From Adiantum capillus-veneris (lineage: Eukaryota > Streptophyta > Polypodiopsida > Polypodiales > Pteridaceae), in NCBI GenBank assembly GCA_014529385.2, contig CM043944.1:79007884-79071883 (forward strand): a DNA stretch of 64,000 nt, written 5' to 3'. Within the stretch, counting starts at the first letter, position 1. Each line of letters opens with the position of its first letter. Shown here piece after piece: positions 32,445 through 44,074 of this stretch. The notes under the pieces were generated by a model that was not told the origin of the DNA, did no database searches, and was given only the letters and a program-made list of their open reading frames with translations. The position numbers were made by a program, and so were the translations under genes.

Positions 32445-32570
32445 GAAGCTATAGAGCTACCGGTGCTTATCATGATAGCAGCAGCTTTTGGAATCTCTGA
32501 GGCTATGGTGCAGAGTGGTGCTGCAGACTTGGTTGCAAGAGCTCTTATGGGCCTTGCAGGAAAGTCACAG
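32445..32570 (+). CDS. SLT: SLC13/SAC1-like transporter exon: membrane segment EAIELPVLIM..
   Basis: Acceptor GCAG at 32441-32444, donor GT at 32571; 126 bp, phase 0, 42 residues. It encodes a hydrophobic segment EAIELPVLIMIAAAFGISEA followed by an amphipathic stretch ending LMGLAGKSQ. SLC13 permeases have this unit (W-x-V-L-x-x-I-A-A-S-F-G-like) just before the sodium-site loop. It continues directly from SPKDAM at 13471. Confidence 0.88.
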
Positions 32571-32666
32571 GTCAATATGTTGTCCCTTGAGAAAATCAGC
32601 CCCATTCAAATTTGCGTGAGTAATTCAAACTAAAACCTAGCTCTTCAACCTTTTTGTCGTGTGCAG

Positions 32667-32930
32667 TTTGGTTTGATCACATGGACCTATATAGCTACAA
32701 CACTCTTTTCATTGGCCATCACAAACAATGCAGCAGTCACCATCATGTTTCCAGTGGCACTTACTGCAGCAGAGGCTGGAAATTTAGATTTCCGACCCTT
32801 CGCATATACTTTGATGCTTGCTGCATCTGCGGGATTGATGACGCCAACTGGGTGCCCAACAAACTTAATGGTGTATGGGCCTGGCGGATACCGTTTCTTA
32901 GACTACATCAAATATGGTGGTCCTTTGCAG
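32667..32930 (+). CDS. SLT: SLC13/SAC1-like transporter exon: second sodium/substrate loop and signature
   Basis: Acceptor GTGCAG at 32661-32666, donor GT at 32931; 264 bp, phase 0, 88 residues. It encodes ITNNAAVTIMFPVALTAAE (the S/T-N-x-A ion-binding loop), a membrane helix (YTLMLAASAGLMTPTG) and the family signature region PTNLMVYGPGGYRFLDYIKYG, ending GGPLQ. These are the most diagnostic residues of the SLC13/DASS family. The last expected membrane helix should follow in one more exon, which I could not find up to 64000. Confidence 0.92.
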
Positions 32931-34679
32931 GTTAGTACATGATTCCTGGATTTCCCTAAAGACTCTTGGCATTGCTAGCTAAACAATTTGTAGTCTCAAA
33001 TTTTAGCTGCTGCTCTAATTCTTTGGGGCTTATCTGTTCTGGTCATTTTAAAAGTGCGTTTTTTCTCAAACCAGAAAAGGTTTCATTTTTAAGGCTACTT
33101 TTTTTGGTGCCTAATGTTCTCTCTCAAGGTGATGGCGTGGGAGGGATGGATAGCTATCCAGGGATGGTCATTAAAAATCTCACATTTCCAATGATCAGAG
33201 TAGGTTTCCTCTCATGAACACAAAGCCTCTTCTTGATTTTTTGGTGCAACAGTTGTTGGTAATTAGGCTTGGACAAGGTATCACAAGAGCATTTCAGTTT
33301 TTCTTTGTGTAGGCGTCCCCAGAGCGACTTCTTTCTATAGTCGAGCTCAAATGTCTCTATACTCATCAGCATATGACCTACTTCTTTCTATAGTTGAGCT
33401 CAAATGTCTCTATACTCATCAGCATATGACCTATTTTAAGGGACAGTTGGGCGTAGCCAATGTATGCAAGAAGCATGAAATCATGAAGTATATGACATCT
33501 CTGTAAGGCTTTTTGTGAGATCCGTTGGGCTGTATAGAAGTAATGCAGATGCAATATCAGAGACTGCAGTGCAACATAACATCACGTCTGTCATGTGAAA
33601 TGGTATCTAGAATTGAAGGGACTGGTGATGATTGGGCCTGTTGCTAGCTCCTAGATGCTACCTTGAAATATGATTATCCATGGTTACTTGAACCAATCAG
33701 CACGTCTATACAGCTAGTATCAAATCAGGTCCACATCAGAATTTACTGCAATGCATTACTTTTGCTTTGATGTTTCTCTTTTCGAGTTTCAACATGAAAA
33801 TGACCAACGCAATGAACCCCTAGATGTGCTTTGTTCTCTTTGGAGCTGTAAGTGCTATTGATTCCTTATATATAAGCTTTTCCATAAGCCAAGCGCAGTC
33901 TTTGGAAGGCATTTGCTGTTCCATCTATCCACTGCAAGCCAACATTGCAAGTTCCTGTTTCTCAGATTATGGGTGCAGTCTTCCATTATTGTAAAATCCC
34001 TTGCAGGGGTGCTCAGGTAGCATTGTTCTCCACTCTAGTGGTTCATCTGGCACCTTGCAGTTTCCCTATGTGTACATTTTGGTGTTGCGCTTGCCCGTAG
34101 CGCCAGGCTAAAGTGTGTCGCATTTGAATTTGCACGTCCATCTTGCATGGTAATCTGACCCTCTTTTGCTTTGAAAAAGAAAGAAAGAATAAAATATTAT
34201 ATTTTTTCAAATAAAATATTTATGAGACAAAAATTTGCAAGAAGGTTTTCAACATTTAAGCTGTATCAATGGTTTGAAATACCCTATTGTAAAAAGGTTA
34301 TATAGATTATAAATGTCTGCTCCAAGGAAGATGTTTGAATGAGAGCAAGGTTCTATACAATGAGGGCTTCTTATAGAAGCCAGGGATGAATCATCAAAGA
34401 ACTTGCCATATGGGTTACTGAACGTAGCTAGTAACGGATCATATTAGCTGTCTTGCTTCCCTTTGCTCTCATTGTGACGGATACTTAGAAATAAAGGCCC
34501 TATATCCTTCATGCCATCAGTATGAAAATCATTTGTTATGGAGGCGGGCAATAATGCGTGCTTGGCTTGCCTAGCTTACTCTTTTGTGACACTTTTGAAA
34601 GTTGGTGGTGTTTCAGAAGTTTCTTTGGTGGTTCAACTCTGCTGTGGAGTCTCTGGACCTGAAAGTTCTTACATGGTTA
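32931..34679 (+). other. intron or flank after the last recognised transporter exon
   Basis: AT-rich with no convincing exon. It contains a 53-bp tandem duplication (33327-33432) and an AT-rich stretch near 34190-34240. The donor at 32931 implies at least one more exon downstream, perhaps beyond the LINE-B array. Confidence 0.5.
33327..33432 (+). repeat. 53-bp tandem duplication
   Basis: 33327-33379 and 33380-33432 differ at one base (TATAGTCGAG against TATAGTTGAG). Noncoding. Confidence 0.95.
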
Positions 34680-36956
34680 ATGTATTGGTTGGCACACACT
34701 AGCTAGGTTGTATGCATTCATTCTTGAGTAACGGCTGAATAGACGGGCAGAGAGAGCAGGCATTCGGGCATCAGGCCAGGCAGGTTTTGGGAGGGGTTTT
34801 TTAATTCTTGATCATATATTGACACTCAGCTGTTATCGAGGAAAGCAGATCAGATGGTAGGAGGATTTTTGCAAAGCATTTGATACGGTTCCCAGAGCTC
34901 GACTGATGCAAAGAATATAGAAGATGGGAGTACCCACAGAGCTGATTTGGGGAGTCGTGGCTTTATACAGGACAATTGTGGGGCAGGTTCGTACTCCCGA
35001 GGGGTTATATGAGCATATCCACTCCACTGTTGGAGTGAAACAGGGATGCCCACTCTCCCCTACATTGTTTGGTTTGTATGTAGATGAGGCTTTAGAGGGG
35101 AGGCGAACGAGGAGCACAGCTAGCAAGAACAAGGATTTCATTACTACTGTATGCAAAGGATATTGTGTTGATCTCAGATTTGCCCGAGGGGATACAACGG
35201 CACTTGGATGAATTGCACACATTTGCTAGTGATAGCGGTTTGTTAGTGAACCTTGGCAATATCAAAGTTATGATGTTCAACACCATAGCACAGTGTGTCA
35301 GGCGATCTACACCGACCTTCACATATGGTCAGCAGATGGTTGAGTATATAGACGCATACACTTACTTGGGAGTGGTCTTTAGTGTTCCAGTGTTCTCTTG
35401 AGGAGAGTAACAGTGACTGGATTGATGAGAAAATGCAGCTTCGGGGAGGATGGAGAGGATGTGTTTGCAGATTCAGTTTCAGGAACCTCGAACAAAGCTC
35501 TAGCTATTTGACACATTGGTTAATTGAGATATGCTTTATGGGGTGCAGATATGGGAACCATCAGTAGACCAGCATAGCCGAGCTGGAAATACTGATGGAT
35601 GGAGATGTATGGAGAGGCCTCTGATCTCTATGATTTTCCAGATGGATAGGGCCAATGCCTTTGTACCACATGAGATTATTTGTGCAGAGCTTGCTGCTCC
35701 CCCGCTGTTCATAGAGGCACTTACCAGATCTGTCTCTTTTATACACAGTATTTGGGATCTTCCCAAAGATAGATATGCTCACCTAGCTTTGGAGTCTTCT
35801 CGACAGCTTGCCTCACAATCAGACACATCTTGTTGGTATGCATAGATGACATCCTGTTTCAGCTACATGGATTTATTATGGGCACACTATCACCCTTCCA
35901 TGTATCCTCCTTGTCTCACATAGACTGAGATTACGTGCCTCATCAAACAGAATTTGATTTGACTAGACACCACGAGGACATGGACAGAGCCGACACGAGA
36001 GCTTGGCACGAAGATGGCGTTCTACTCAGAGCATCTTCTCCAGCTCACAGAGGATAGATATATGATCAGACGCAACTGCCTATATGGACACTTATTTATC
36101 CCATGGGATACGATGTGCTATTTGTCAGATGCGCACATCCACCAGCTAGAGATTGAGACTGGCAGATTTAGGAGAGTACCAGCAAAGGCCAGGATTTGCA
36201 ACTTGTGTTATATCCAGGCAGTTAAATTTCGAGCACTAGTGCCTACGTGGCACTAGCGAAAAGCATTGATTTTTTTGATCGTGAAATTTTTAAAGGTGAA
36301 CGCTTCTGCCACATAGGCAGAAGCGCTCGAAATTTATCTTTGCACGTGTCATATAGAGCCAAAGACAGAGCTACATCACATATGTTATTGTCCAGTGTAC
36401 TATGAGATACGAGGCCGCTTTCACTGTCATGAGATAGAGATGTGTTTCTGCTAGAGCTGCGCAGACATACGGAGAGTCTCTTGAGGAGATTAGATAGTGG
36501 GAGACATTCACAGAGGGAAATCACTGACTTCTTTAGCAGTCAGATGAGCAAGCTTCACAACATACTTCTAAGTCTGACCGATACCAGAGGTATATTGATT
36601 GATAAAGCCATTGAGCTTGGGAGAGCTAGATGCCCACATCTAGGAGCGCCATCACGACATTGACAGAGGCTCCATCAGAGGATCAGGAGTATTCTAGCCC
36701 AGCATGGGAGACGTCCAGTACGACTATTTACCACAGCGAACATTGACGATACTCTTCAACTACAGATGCAGTACATCCTCCAATAGCACCCGATGCCGGA
36801 CATCCTCGGACACTCATGTTCATTTTAGCTTTTATTTTACTTCAGTTTATTTTGTACCTAGAAATTGTATTAGATCCATCAAGATTGTATCAGTTTGGTC
36901 TCATAGGTCATTTTGGCCTTTTGAAGATGTTTAATATAACATTTCATTTCATTTCA

Positions 36957-36992
<36 letters not shown>
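34680..36992 (+). mobile_element. LINE-B copy 1 (B1), 5'-truncated, broken
   Basis: Homologous to LINE-B3 from about 40790 onward. It keeps the reverse transcriptase palm (GVPTELIWGVVALYRTIVG, then GVKQGCPLSPTLFGLY at 34924-35090), a changed catalytic box (YAKD where B3 has YADN, near 35140) and the C-terminal region, then ends in TTTGAAGATG, four ATTTC-type units, (TC)n and (TA)n at 36940-36992. Many shifts and deletions. A small MITE sits at 36214-36345. Not an L1-type element: tail and zinc motif differ from LINE-1 to LINE-3. Confidence 0.82.
36214..36345. mobile_element. 132-bp foldback MITE inside LINE-B1
   Basis: Absent from the matching place in B2 and B3. It is flanked by GTGTTATAT (36205-36213) and GTGTCATAT (36346-36354), a 9-bp duplication with one mismatch. 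Its inverted ends share TAAATTTCGAGC (36222-36233 and, inverted, 36327-36338). Each end also has an inner hairpin: AGTGCC/GGCACT on the left and CTTCTGCC/GGCAGAAG on the right. Nine-bp duplications suggest Mutator-type mobilisation. No coding capacity. Confidence 0.65.
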
Positions 36993-36993
<1 letters not shown>

Positions 36994-37919
36994 CCAGCTA
37001 GACACGAAGAGGACATGGATACAGCCAGTACAGGAGCTAGGCACGAAGATGGCTTTCTACAGAGAGCATCTCCTCCAGCTTACGGAGGATGGTTTTGTGA
37101 TGAGTCTCATGGGGTGCGATGTGCTATTGGCCAGATACGCACATCTTCACACCAGCTGCGGGTCGAGATTGGGAGATACAGCGGAGTACCTGCAGAGGCC
37201 AGGACATGCCCCCTGTGTGACATCGAGCCTGAGACAGAGTTGCACTACATGTCACTGCCGTGTCTACTACGAGATACGAGGCCGCTTCCATTGCTTGTTC
37301 AGAGAGGGCTTTGGACCATTCTCTAGAGTCTTGCGGTACAAGGATCAGAGATGCCTGGGTTTGTTTTTGCTTGAGCTTCGCAGACACAGAGAAAGCCCGA
37401 TGAGAGGAAAGATTAGCCAGTCTCAGAGACAGATCACAGACTTCTTTAGAGCTACCACTGGACACCCGGAGGAGTTACTACCACAGCAGAGCTCGTCGCT
37501 TTACGCCAGAGGCATACTGATCGAACGAGCGACTGAACTCGGGAGATCCAGACGCCCACGACTGCGGAGGACTACACAACATCGACAGAGGCTGCATCAG
37601 AGGATCCAGGTCACTTTGGCTCGACATGCACAACACCTGGTCAGACTACTGACCATGGAAGAGATTGATGAGATGTGCCAGCAACCGATGCTGGATGTCC
37701 TATGATCTGCCTATCCCATCTAGCTGTTTTAGCTGCTTAGTCGACACCCAGCAGTCTAGGATTCCATATATATTATTTTGTCATTTTTGTCATTTTGTCA
37801 TCTTGTTACTCTGACTTTGTATCAGATCCACCACATTGTAACTTTCTGGTCTCATAGGTCACTTTGGCCTTTTGAAGATGTTAATATAACATTTCATTTC
37901 ATTTCATTTTCTCTCTCTC
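36993..37919 (+). mobile_element. LINE-B copy 2 (B2), 3' fragment
   Basis: Starts abruptly in the C-terminal coding region (CAGCTAGACACGAAGAGGAC, matching B3 at about 42106), directly after the B1 microsatellite tail. It has the C-terminal zinc-like region and the ELGRSRRPRLRRTTQHRQRL segment, ends the frame at 37705 and has the same 3' UTR and ATTTC/TC tail (37890-37919). Confidence 0.85.
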
Positions 37920-38227
37920 GTGCCTGGTCTGGCCCCTGCCTATTCGCGCAGGCTCTGCCCCTTACCTGGGGCATCTATTACAGGAGATTGTATCTGCAGG
38001 GGTATGTGATTCAGCATGCAAGAAATGCAGGAAATTCAGAAATTGCAGGTTTAGCAGGAAATTGCAGGTTCAACAGAAAATTCAGAAATTGACGATTTGA
38101 AAGTGCAAAGAGTGCGAATGTATGCTTAATGTGGGTAAGCATGTATGCATAGTGTGGAAGTGCTTGTGCGTATAGTGTGGTCCCCTTTTTATTGCCACAA
38201 TCCCCTCGTTTTTGGCGGCGACCAAGC

Positions 38228-39099
38228 ATGAGGAAGCAGAATGATAAACCCGATGCTTTAGAAGATGCAGTTCCAAAATGTAAAGAAGAAATGACAGAAA
38301 CTATTAACAAGATCAACCGCAAACTGCTAGGCATAATAAAAATGCTCGAAGATCGTGTGTTTGCCCAAGAAAGCAAGATCACTGCAATGGGAGATCGTGT
38401 GACGACCCAAGACGAAGAGATTGCGTCACTCAAGAAGGCGCTCGCAGAGGCACGATTACGAAACACACTTGAAGAGGGAGAACTGCAACCCTCAGTAATA
38501 GAAGAACTAAACTCAATCAAAGAGCAAGTGCGAGCCATCAAAGAGGGGGAAGAGCAGCACAATTTCTGGTGGACGTTATTACAAAGACTGAGCAGAAGGC
38601 AGATGAAGCCCAGAAATGGATTGAGGTGGCCAAGAAAGGGAAAAGCAAGGAAACAACGTCGACACCCACCATTATCAACTTGACCCTAGAAGAGGAGCAA
38701 AGACGATGTGTGCGCTCTCTACATGTGAGAATTTGCGGTCTTAAAGACAAGGATAATGTAGACGAAGAGGGAAAAGAACTCATGGCTTTGATTGGGGTTC
38801 ATGAGCCGATGCACTCAAGAGCTTGGAGAGTGGGCAACAAGAAAAATGGGAGCAATGGGGAAACCTCGAAAGAAAGGGCACTCATCCTTCGTTTTCCCTC
38901 CGTGGAAGCAAAGAAAGACTTTTTGAAGAAAAGACCAACTCTTAAGAAAACAAGTATCTTTCTTGGGGATGACCTTACCCTCTCACAGATCGCTCATATG
39001 CAGGAAGTAATGCCAGAGATTAGAGCGGCAAGGGAAAAAGGCAAGATTGCCTTTTACCGAGATGGAAGAGTAGTGATATTGGAGCGACGCTCCACATGA
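38228..39099 (+). pseudogene. LINE-B3 ORF1: coiled coil plus RRM-like RNA-binding protein, one frameshift
   Basis: Starts MRKQNDKPDALEDAVPK. A long charged helical region (about residues 10-110) with heptad-like spacing suggests a coiled coil. One frameshift near 38565 leads into a frame (to 39099) with an RRM-like core (SLHVRICGLKDKDNVDEEGK, RAWRVGNKK and ALILRFPSVEAKKDFLKK) and a basic C-terminal domain (LGDDLTLSQIAHMQEVMPEI). This is the plan of L1 ORF1p (coiled coil, RRM, CTD) and unlike the CCHC ORF1 of LINE-1 to LINE-3. It lacks a zinc knuckle. Confidence 0.7.
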
Positions 39100-39104
39100 C
39101 GGTG

Positions 39105-42100
39105 TGAGGCCTATGGGACTGCACTCAAAGTTGCTACCTAGAATTGTAATGGATTTATGCGTCTTGATGTAGGTGCTTTTGAGGAGAGTTTTTCTGGGAG
39201 AGACATCATCTTCTACTCTGAGACACATCAGGCCCCTGGGCAGTCTATTCCTCACATTAGTGGACAAATGCGAGACAGCCTGTTGACAGGAGACACGATC
39301 AGAGCACAGAGGGCGAGGCTCGGGAGGAGTGGCAGTGTTATTCAGGGAGGAGTTGCAGCCATTGATACATATAGCTCGCAGGGATGAGCAAGCTAGGTAC
39401 ATGCAGGTGAGATTGAGAGCAGAGACAGGCAGATATCTTTACATTGCTATTTGCTACTTTCCCCCAAGTACGTCGGTATATGCACCACCTAAAGGATAGT
39501 CCCCCTTTTCTATCTTGGATGATGACATATGGAAGTTCTCTAGAGATGGTGACATTATCATTCTAGGGGACTTCAATGCTAGGACTGCCCATCATCAGAC
39601 AGTGTTTTATGATACCTCAGAGGAGATGCAGAGAGAGTTGGATGTTGTGGAGACAGGCCTATCTAGACTATCGCAGGATGGGGAATATACTGAGTATGGA
39701 TGGCACTTGATAGACATGGGGTCTGCACATGGATTGGCCATCTTGAATGGCCTCCAGAGATTTCCCGCTGCGGGAGGTTTCACATGCTTTCCACACAGAC
39801 ATGGAGCTAGCACAGTGGATTATGTCATGGCACAGCTGAGCCTCATCTCTAGTATCTAGGATCTCACTGTTGGGCCCAGACCTGTTGGGGTGGGAATGGA
39901 TCATGCTCTTGTGTCGTTGACCATCTCTTTCCAGTTCAATGTAGCACACAGGCCACGGGCAGCTGCCCCTACTCGCTACACCTTCACACGGGAGACGGAC
40001 TCTGTATACATAGATGGGATATACAGACGCTTGTGCACTGAGGAACCAGGACGACCTCTGGAGGAGCTTACTACTATACTGACACAGACATTACATGATG
40101 CAGCAGCAGAGGCATACCCACACACTCAGCCTGAGCAGAGACGCCGTTCTAGGAGCATGCCCCAGAACAGTTGGTATGATGCGGAACGCCGCGAGACTAG
40201 AGCTAGACTTCAGAGGGAGGTGCTTTTGGGAGACACCTCTCAGAGGCAGTCACAAATTGACTTCCGACGCCTAGTGCGACGGAAGAAAAGGGCATTTTTG
40301 GCTCGACTAGAGCAGGATCTTTACTAGCTATTCTTGAGTTAGGACTCACGTGAGGCGTGGCGGCTCTTTCATGAGCAGTCCCCCCCCCCCCCCCCCCCCC
40401 CCCCCCATTACCTCTACCCCCCCCCCCCCCCCAGCCATTACCTCTACAGAGACTTGGGGCCAGTACGCATCATCTCTGTACACAGTTTTTGGACAGCCGC
40501 CCCTCCCCAACCCCCCCGATCCATGCCCACACTCATGTGCTTTTTTCACCGTTGAGATGGTGAGGAAGGCCATTGACAGGATGAGGACTGGGAGAGCATA
40601 TGATCATGATGGCTTAGTGGCTGAGCATTTCATACATGCCAGAGATCTCCTAGCAGAGCTTCTAGCAGTTATGTTTAACCGTGCCAAGTGTGAGGGCTTA
40701 CTTGATACTTGGAGCCTTTCTACGATTGTACCAATCTTCAAGTCAGGAGACCCTATGGAGCCTCGGAATTATCACACTATCATAATTGGACACACATTGG
40801 CACGGTTATACGCATCCATTCTTGAGCAGCAGCTGAGTAGATGGGCAGAGAGGGAAGGGATACGTGCAGCTGGGTAGGCAGGTTTCAGGAGAGGCTTTTC
40901 TACTCTTGACCATATCTTGACACTCAGAGCCATCATTGAGGAGGGCAGATCACATGGGAGCCGGATCTATTGTAGCTTTGTGGACTTCGGCAAAGCATTT
41001 GACACAGTACCCAGAGCTAGATTGATGCGCAGATTACAGGAGATGGGAGTACCCACAGAGCTCATTTGGGGGATCATGGCATTGTACAGGTCAGTAGTGG
41101 GGCATGTACGCACCTCAGAGGGTTTGTCCACACCGGTTCACTCCACTATTGGTGTGAAGCAGGGCTGTCCGCTCTCTGCTACTCTATTTGGTATGTATGT
41201 GGATGAGGTTGCTGACTACATTGAGAGATATGGTGATAGAGGTGCACAGCTGGCAGGGACATGGATTCCACTATTGCTCTATGCTGATAATATTGTGTTG
41301 ATCTCCGACTCTCCAAAGGGGATGCAACGTCACTTGGATGCTCTGCATAGATTTGCCCACGAAACTGGTTTGTCTGTCAACCTCGGTAAAACCAAGGTCA
41401 TGGTATTTAATACCACCCCACAGTGGATCAGGAGGTCAGCGCCCGCATTCACATACGGCCAGGAGACGGTGGAGTATACAGATGCTTACACTTACCTTGG
41501 AGTGGTTTTTAGTGGACCAGCATTTTCACTGAGGAGAGTAGCAGAGACTAGATTGACTAGAGCCCATGCAGCATTGGGCAGACTGGAGAGGATGTGTTCA
41601 CAGGTTCAATTTCAGGAGCCTCGGATGAAGCTCTGGCTGTTTGACACTTTAGTGGCGTTTGCATTGCTCTATGGAGCTGAGATATGGGGACCTTCATTAG
41701 ATCGTCACGGGAGGACAGGTCGCACTGATGGGTGGGGGGACATGGAGAAGCGTTTGGTCTCTATGATCTCGCGGCTCATTAGAGCCAAGGCTTGAGTACC
41801 ACGTGCCATTATCCGAGCAGAGCTAGCTGCTCCTCCACTAGTAGTCGAGGCGCTTACCAGATCTGTCTCCTTCATACACCGCATGTGGGAACTTCCCAGA
41901 GACAGATATGCCCGCCTTGCACTTGAGTCCTCTCGACAGTTAGCCATGCAGGGAGATACAACATGCTGGTATGATGAAATGACATCATGGTTTCAGGCGC
42001 ATGGGTTCAGCATAGACAGACTGCCCCCTTCCAGTACTCATTAGAGGCACCCTCTCTGACTCTTACACAGTTCGAGATCACCAGGCTCATCCGACAGGAC

Positions 42101-42844
42101 CTGGCTCAGCTAGACATCAGGAGGACATGGATACAGCCAACAAAGGAGCTGGGCACGAAGATGGCTTTCTACAGAGAGCATCTTCTCCAGCTTACAGAGG
42201 ACAGTTTTGTGACGAGGCCCAGATACATGGACACTCACTTGTCTCATGGGATACGATGTGCTATTGGCGAGGTACGCACATCTTCACACCAGTTGCAGAT
42301 TGAGACTGGGAGATACAGTGGAGTACCACCAGAGGCCAGGACATGCCCCCTGTGTGGCATGGAGCGAGAGACAGAGTTGCACTACACATGCCACTGCCCC
42401 GTCTACTACGAGATACGAGGCCGCTTCCATTGCTTGTTTAGAGAGGGCTTTGGACCACTCTCCAGAGTCATGCAGTACGAGGATCAAAAATGCTTGGGTT
42501 TGTTTCTACTCGAGCTGCGCCAACACAGAGAGAGCCTGATGAGAGGAGAGGCTAGCCAGTCTCAGAGACACATCACAGACTTCTTTACAGCAGACACTGG
42601 ACACGCGGAGGAGCTACTACCACAGCAAAGCTCGTTGCCTCACACCAGAGGCACATTGATCGACCGGGCGACTGAGCTGGGGAGATCTAGACGCCCACAA
42701 CTGCGGAGGACTACACAGCATCGACGGAGGTTGCATCAGAGGATTCGGATCACTTTGGCCCGACATGCACGACGCCCGGTCAGACTACTGACCATGGAGG
42801 AGATTGATGAGATCCGCCAGCGACCGATGCTGGATCTCTTGTGA
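39105..42844 (+). pseudogene. LINE-B3 ORF2 (endonuclease-reverse transcriptase), broken
   Basis: The endonuclease starts near 39130 (VAT-NCNGFMRLDVGAFEES, stop inside), with ILGDFNART at about 39555 and STVDYV near 39805. After a C-rich insertion (40381-40432) the reverse transcriptase begins (RKAIDRMRTGRAYDHDGL). An open stretch of 292 codons (40917-41795) holds FVDFGKAFDTVPRARL, GVKQGCPLSATLFGMY and LLYADNIVLIS, so the usual YADD is YADN. The last frame (41987-42844) has CPLCGMERETELHYTCHCPVYYEIR cut here to its key residues: C-x2-C, H and C. Family role: target-primed reverse transcription. Confidence 0.8.
40381..40432 (+). repeat. C-run insertion in LINE-B3 ORF2
   Basis: Two C runs (about 26 and 15 bases) separated by ATTACCTCTAC; that word recurs right after the second run. 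It encodes polyproline just before the reverse transcriptase. Homopolymer lengths may be affected by sequencing error. Confidence 0.8.
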
Positions 42845-43010
42845 TTTAGCTACCCCAGCTAGCTGCTCTGTCCCGTTCACGCCTAGCAGTCCAGGATTCC
42901 ATAGTATATTTGTTTTGTCATTTTGTTACTCTGACTTTGTATCAGATCCACCACATTTTAGCCAATTCTGGTCTCATAGGTCACTTTGGCCTTTTGAAGA
43001 CGTTAATATA

Positions 43011-43027
43011 ACATTTCATTTCATTTC

Positions 43028-43062
<35 letters not shown>
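43011..43062 (+). repeat. LINE-B3 3' microsatellite tail
   Basis: ATTTC repeated about four times, then (TC)n. The same tail type occurs at 36940-36979 and 37890-37919. All three are followed at once by another LINE-B copy. Confidence 0.92.
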
Positions 43063-43065
<3 letters not shown>

Positions 43066-44074
43066 TTATGTTTTCCGTGATGTATGAGAGAGGGAAGTCA
43101 CGTCAGTTCGACCCATGAAATCAAGCAAGAAGATGACAAAGGGTGATAGGATGATGAGGAATGAGGTGGAGGAGACCATCAAGCAAGCCATTTTAGCACA
43201 CAAGAAAGGAATGGATAGAGCGTCGACACCATCAATAGGAACCTATCATAGAGGATAATTGCTCGAGAGGTGGAGCGTGCCTCTCTCAAAAGAAAAGTGT
43301 ATGCATGAGATGAAGAAATTGACAAACTAAAGGAAGAGTTGAAGGACATGTGCTCTCAGGCCAAACTCTAAGAAGGAGAGGCTCAACCATTCATAGCAAA
43401 AGAGCTGAATACCATTAAGGCACAAGTGCTCTCCATCCAAGCGGAGGAGGAGAAGAAGGCACGGGAGACCTCTTCATGGGTAGAGGTACTCCTCTGCACC
43501 AAGCAGCAAGTAGACGAAGCGGACCAATGGATTCAAGTGGCCAAAAAAGGAAAACATACAATGCCTACTCCCACCTCTATCATCAGCATAACAAATAAGG
43601 GTAGCAAAGGACGAAGGCACGTGCTCTACGTGTATGAACTCATGGGTGTTAAGGACACCAACAATGTGGAAGAGGAAGTGAAAAGCCTCTATGCATGCAT
43701 GGGAACCATGGAGCCAACACACATTGGAGTATGGAGAGTGGGCAAGAAAGGAGGAGGTGATGGGGGAACCTCCAAGAAATGTGCTCTAATAATTCGAGTG
43801 GAAGAGAGGAAGGACTACACTAAAGCAAGCATGGATTTTCTTGGGAGATGATCTCACAAGTTTCTCAATTAGCACATAAAAAGAATGCATGCCCGAGATC
43901 ATGGCTGCCAGAGAGGAGGAGGAACTTGCCTTTCATAGAGGAGGCAAAATGGTAGTACTCGACAGACGCACCGCATGATAGTACGAGACCTATGGGACCA
44001 ACCTAAAACTTGCGGTATGGAATTGCAAGGGCTCTTTACGATTGGACATTGGAGCATACGAGGATTCTTCTAGG
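43063..44074 (+). mobile_element. LINE-B copy 4 (B4), 5' part only: 5' UTR, ORF1 and start of ORF2
   Basis: Begins directly after the B3 tail. ORF1 starts with ATG at 43116 (MKSSKKMTKGDRM) and is broken early by a stop. The best frame (43426-43851) has the same plan as B3 ORF1 (ADQWIQVAKKGK, then GVWRVGKKGG). ORF2 opens near 44010 (WNCKGSLRLDIGAYED) and the copy is cut at about 44074, where reverse-strand gypsy sequence begins. Confidence 0.75.

Larger units (their letters stand above)
37920..43062 (+). mobile_element. LINE-B copy 3 (B3), near full length
   Basis: About 5.1 kb. It has a 5' UTR with a small A-rich repeat array (38020-38096), ORF1 (38228-39099), ORF2 (about 39105-42844), a 3' UTR ending GGCCTTTTGAAGACGTTAAT and a tail of ATTTC units plus about 20 TC units (43011-43062). 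Its start abuts the B2 tail and its tail abuts B4. Endonuclease, reverse transcriptase and a C-terminal CX2C..HX4C motif are present, but stops break ORF2. Confidence 0.82.

Noticed and set aside
32931-34679. Search for the last transporter exon here
   Set aside because: No acceptor followed by a hydrophobic C-terminal helix in the right phase was found, so no exon is claimed.
37778-38562. Frames across the LINE-B2 tail and the antisense of B3 ORF1
   Set aside because: They cross element boundaries or run antisense to the coiled-coil ORF1.
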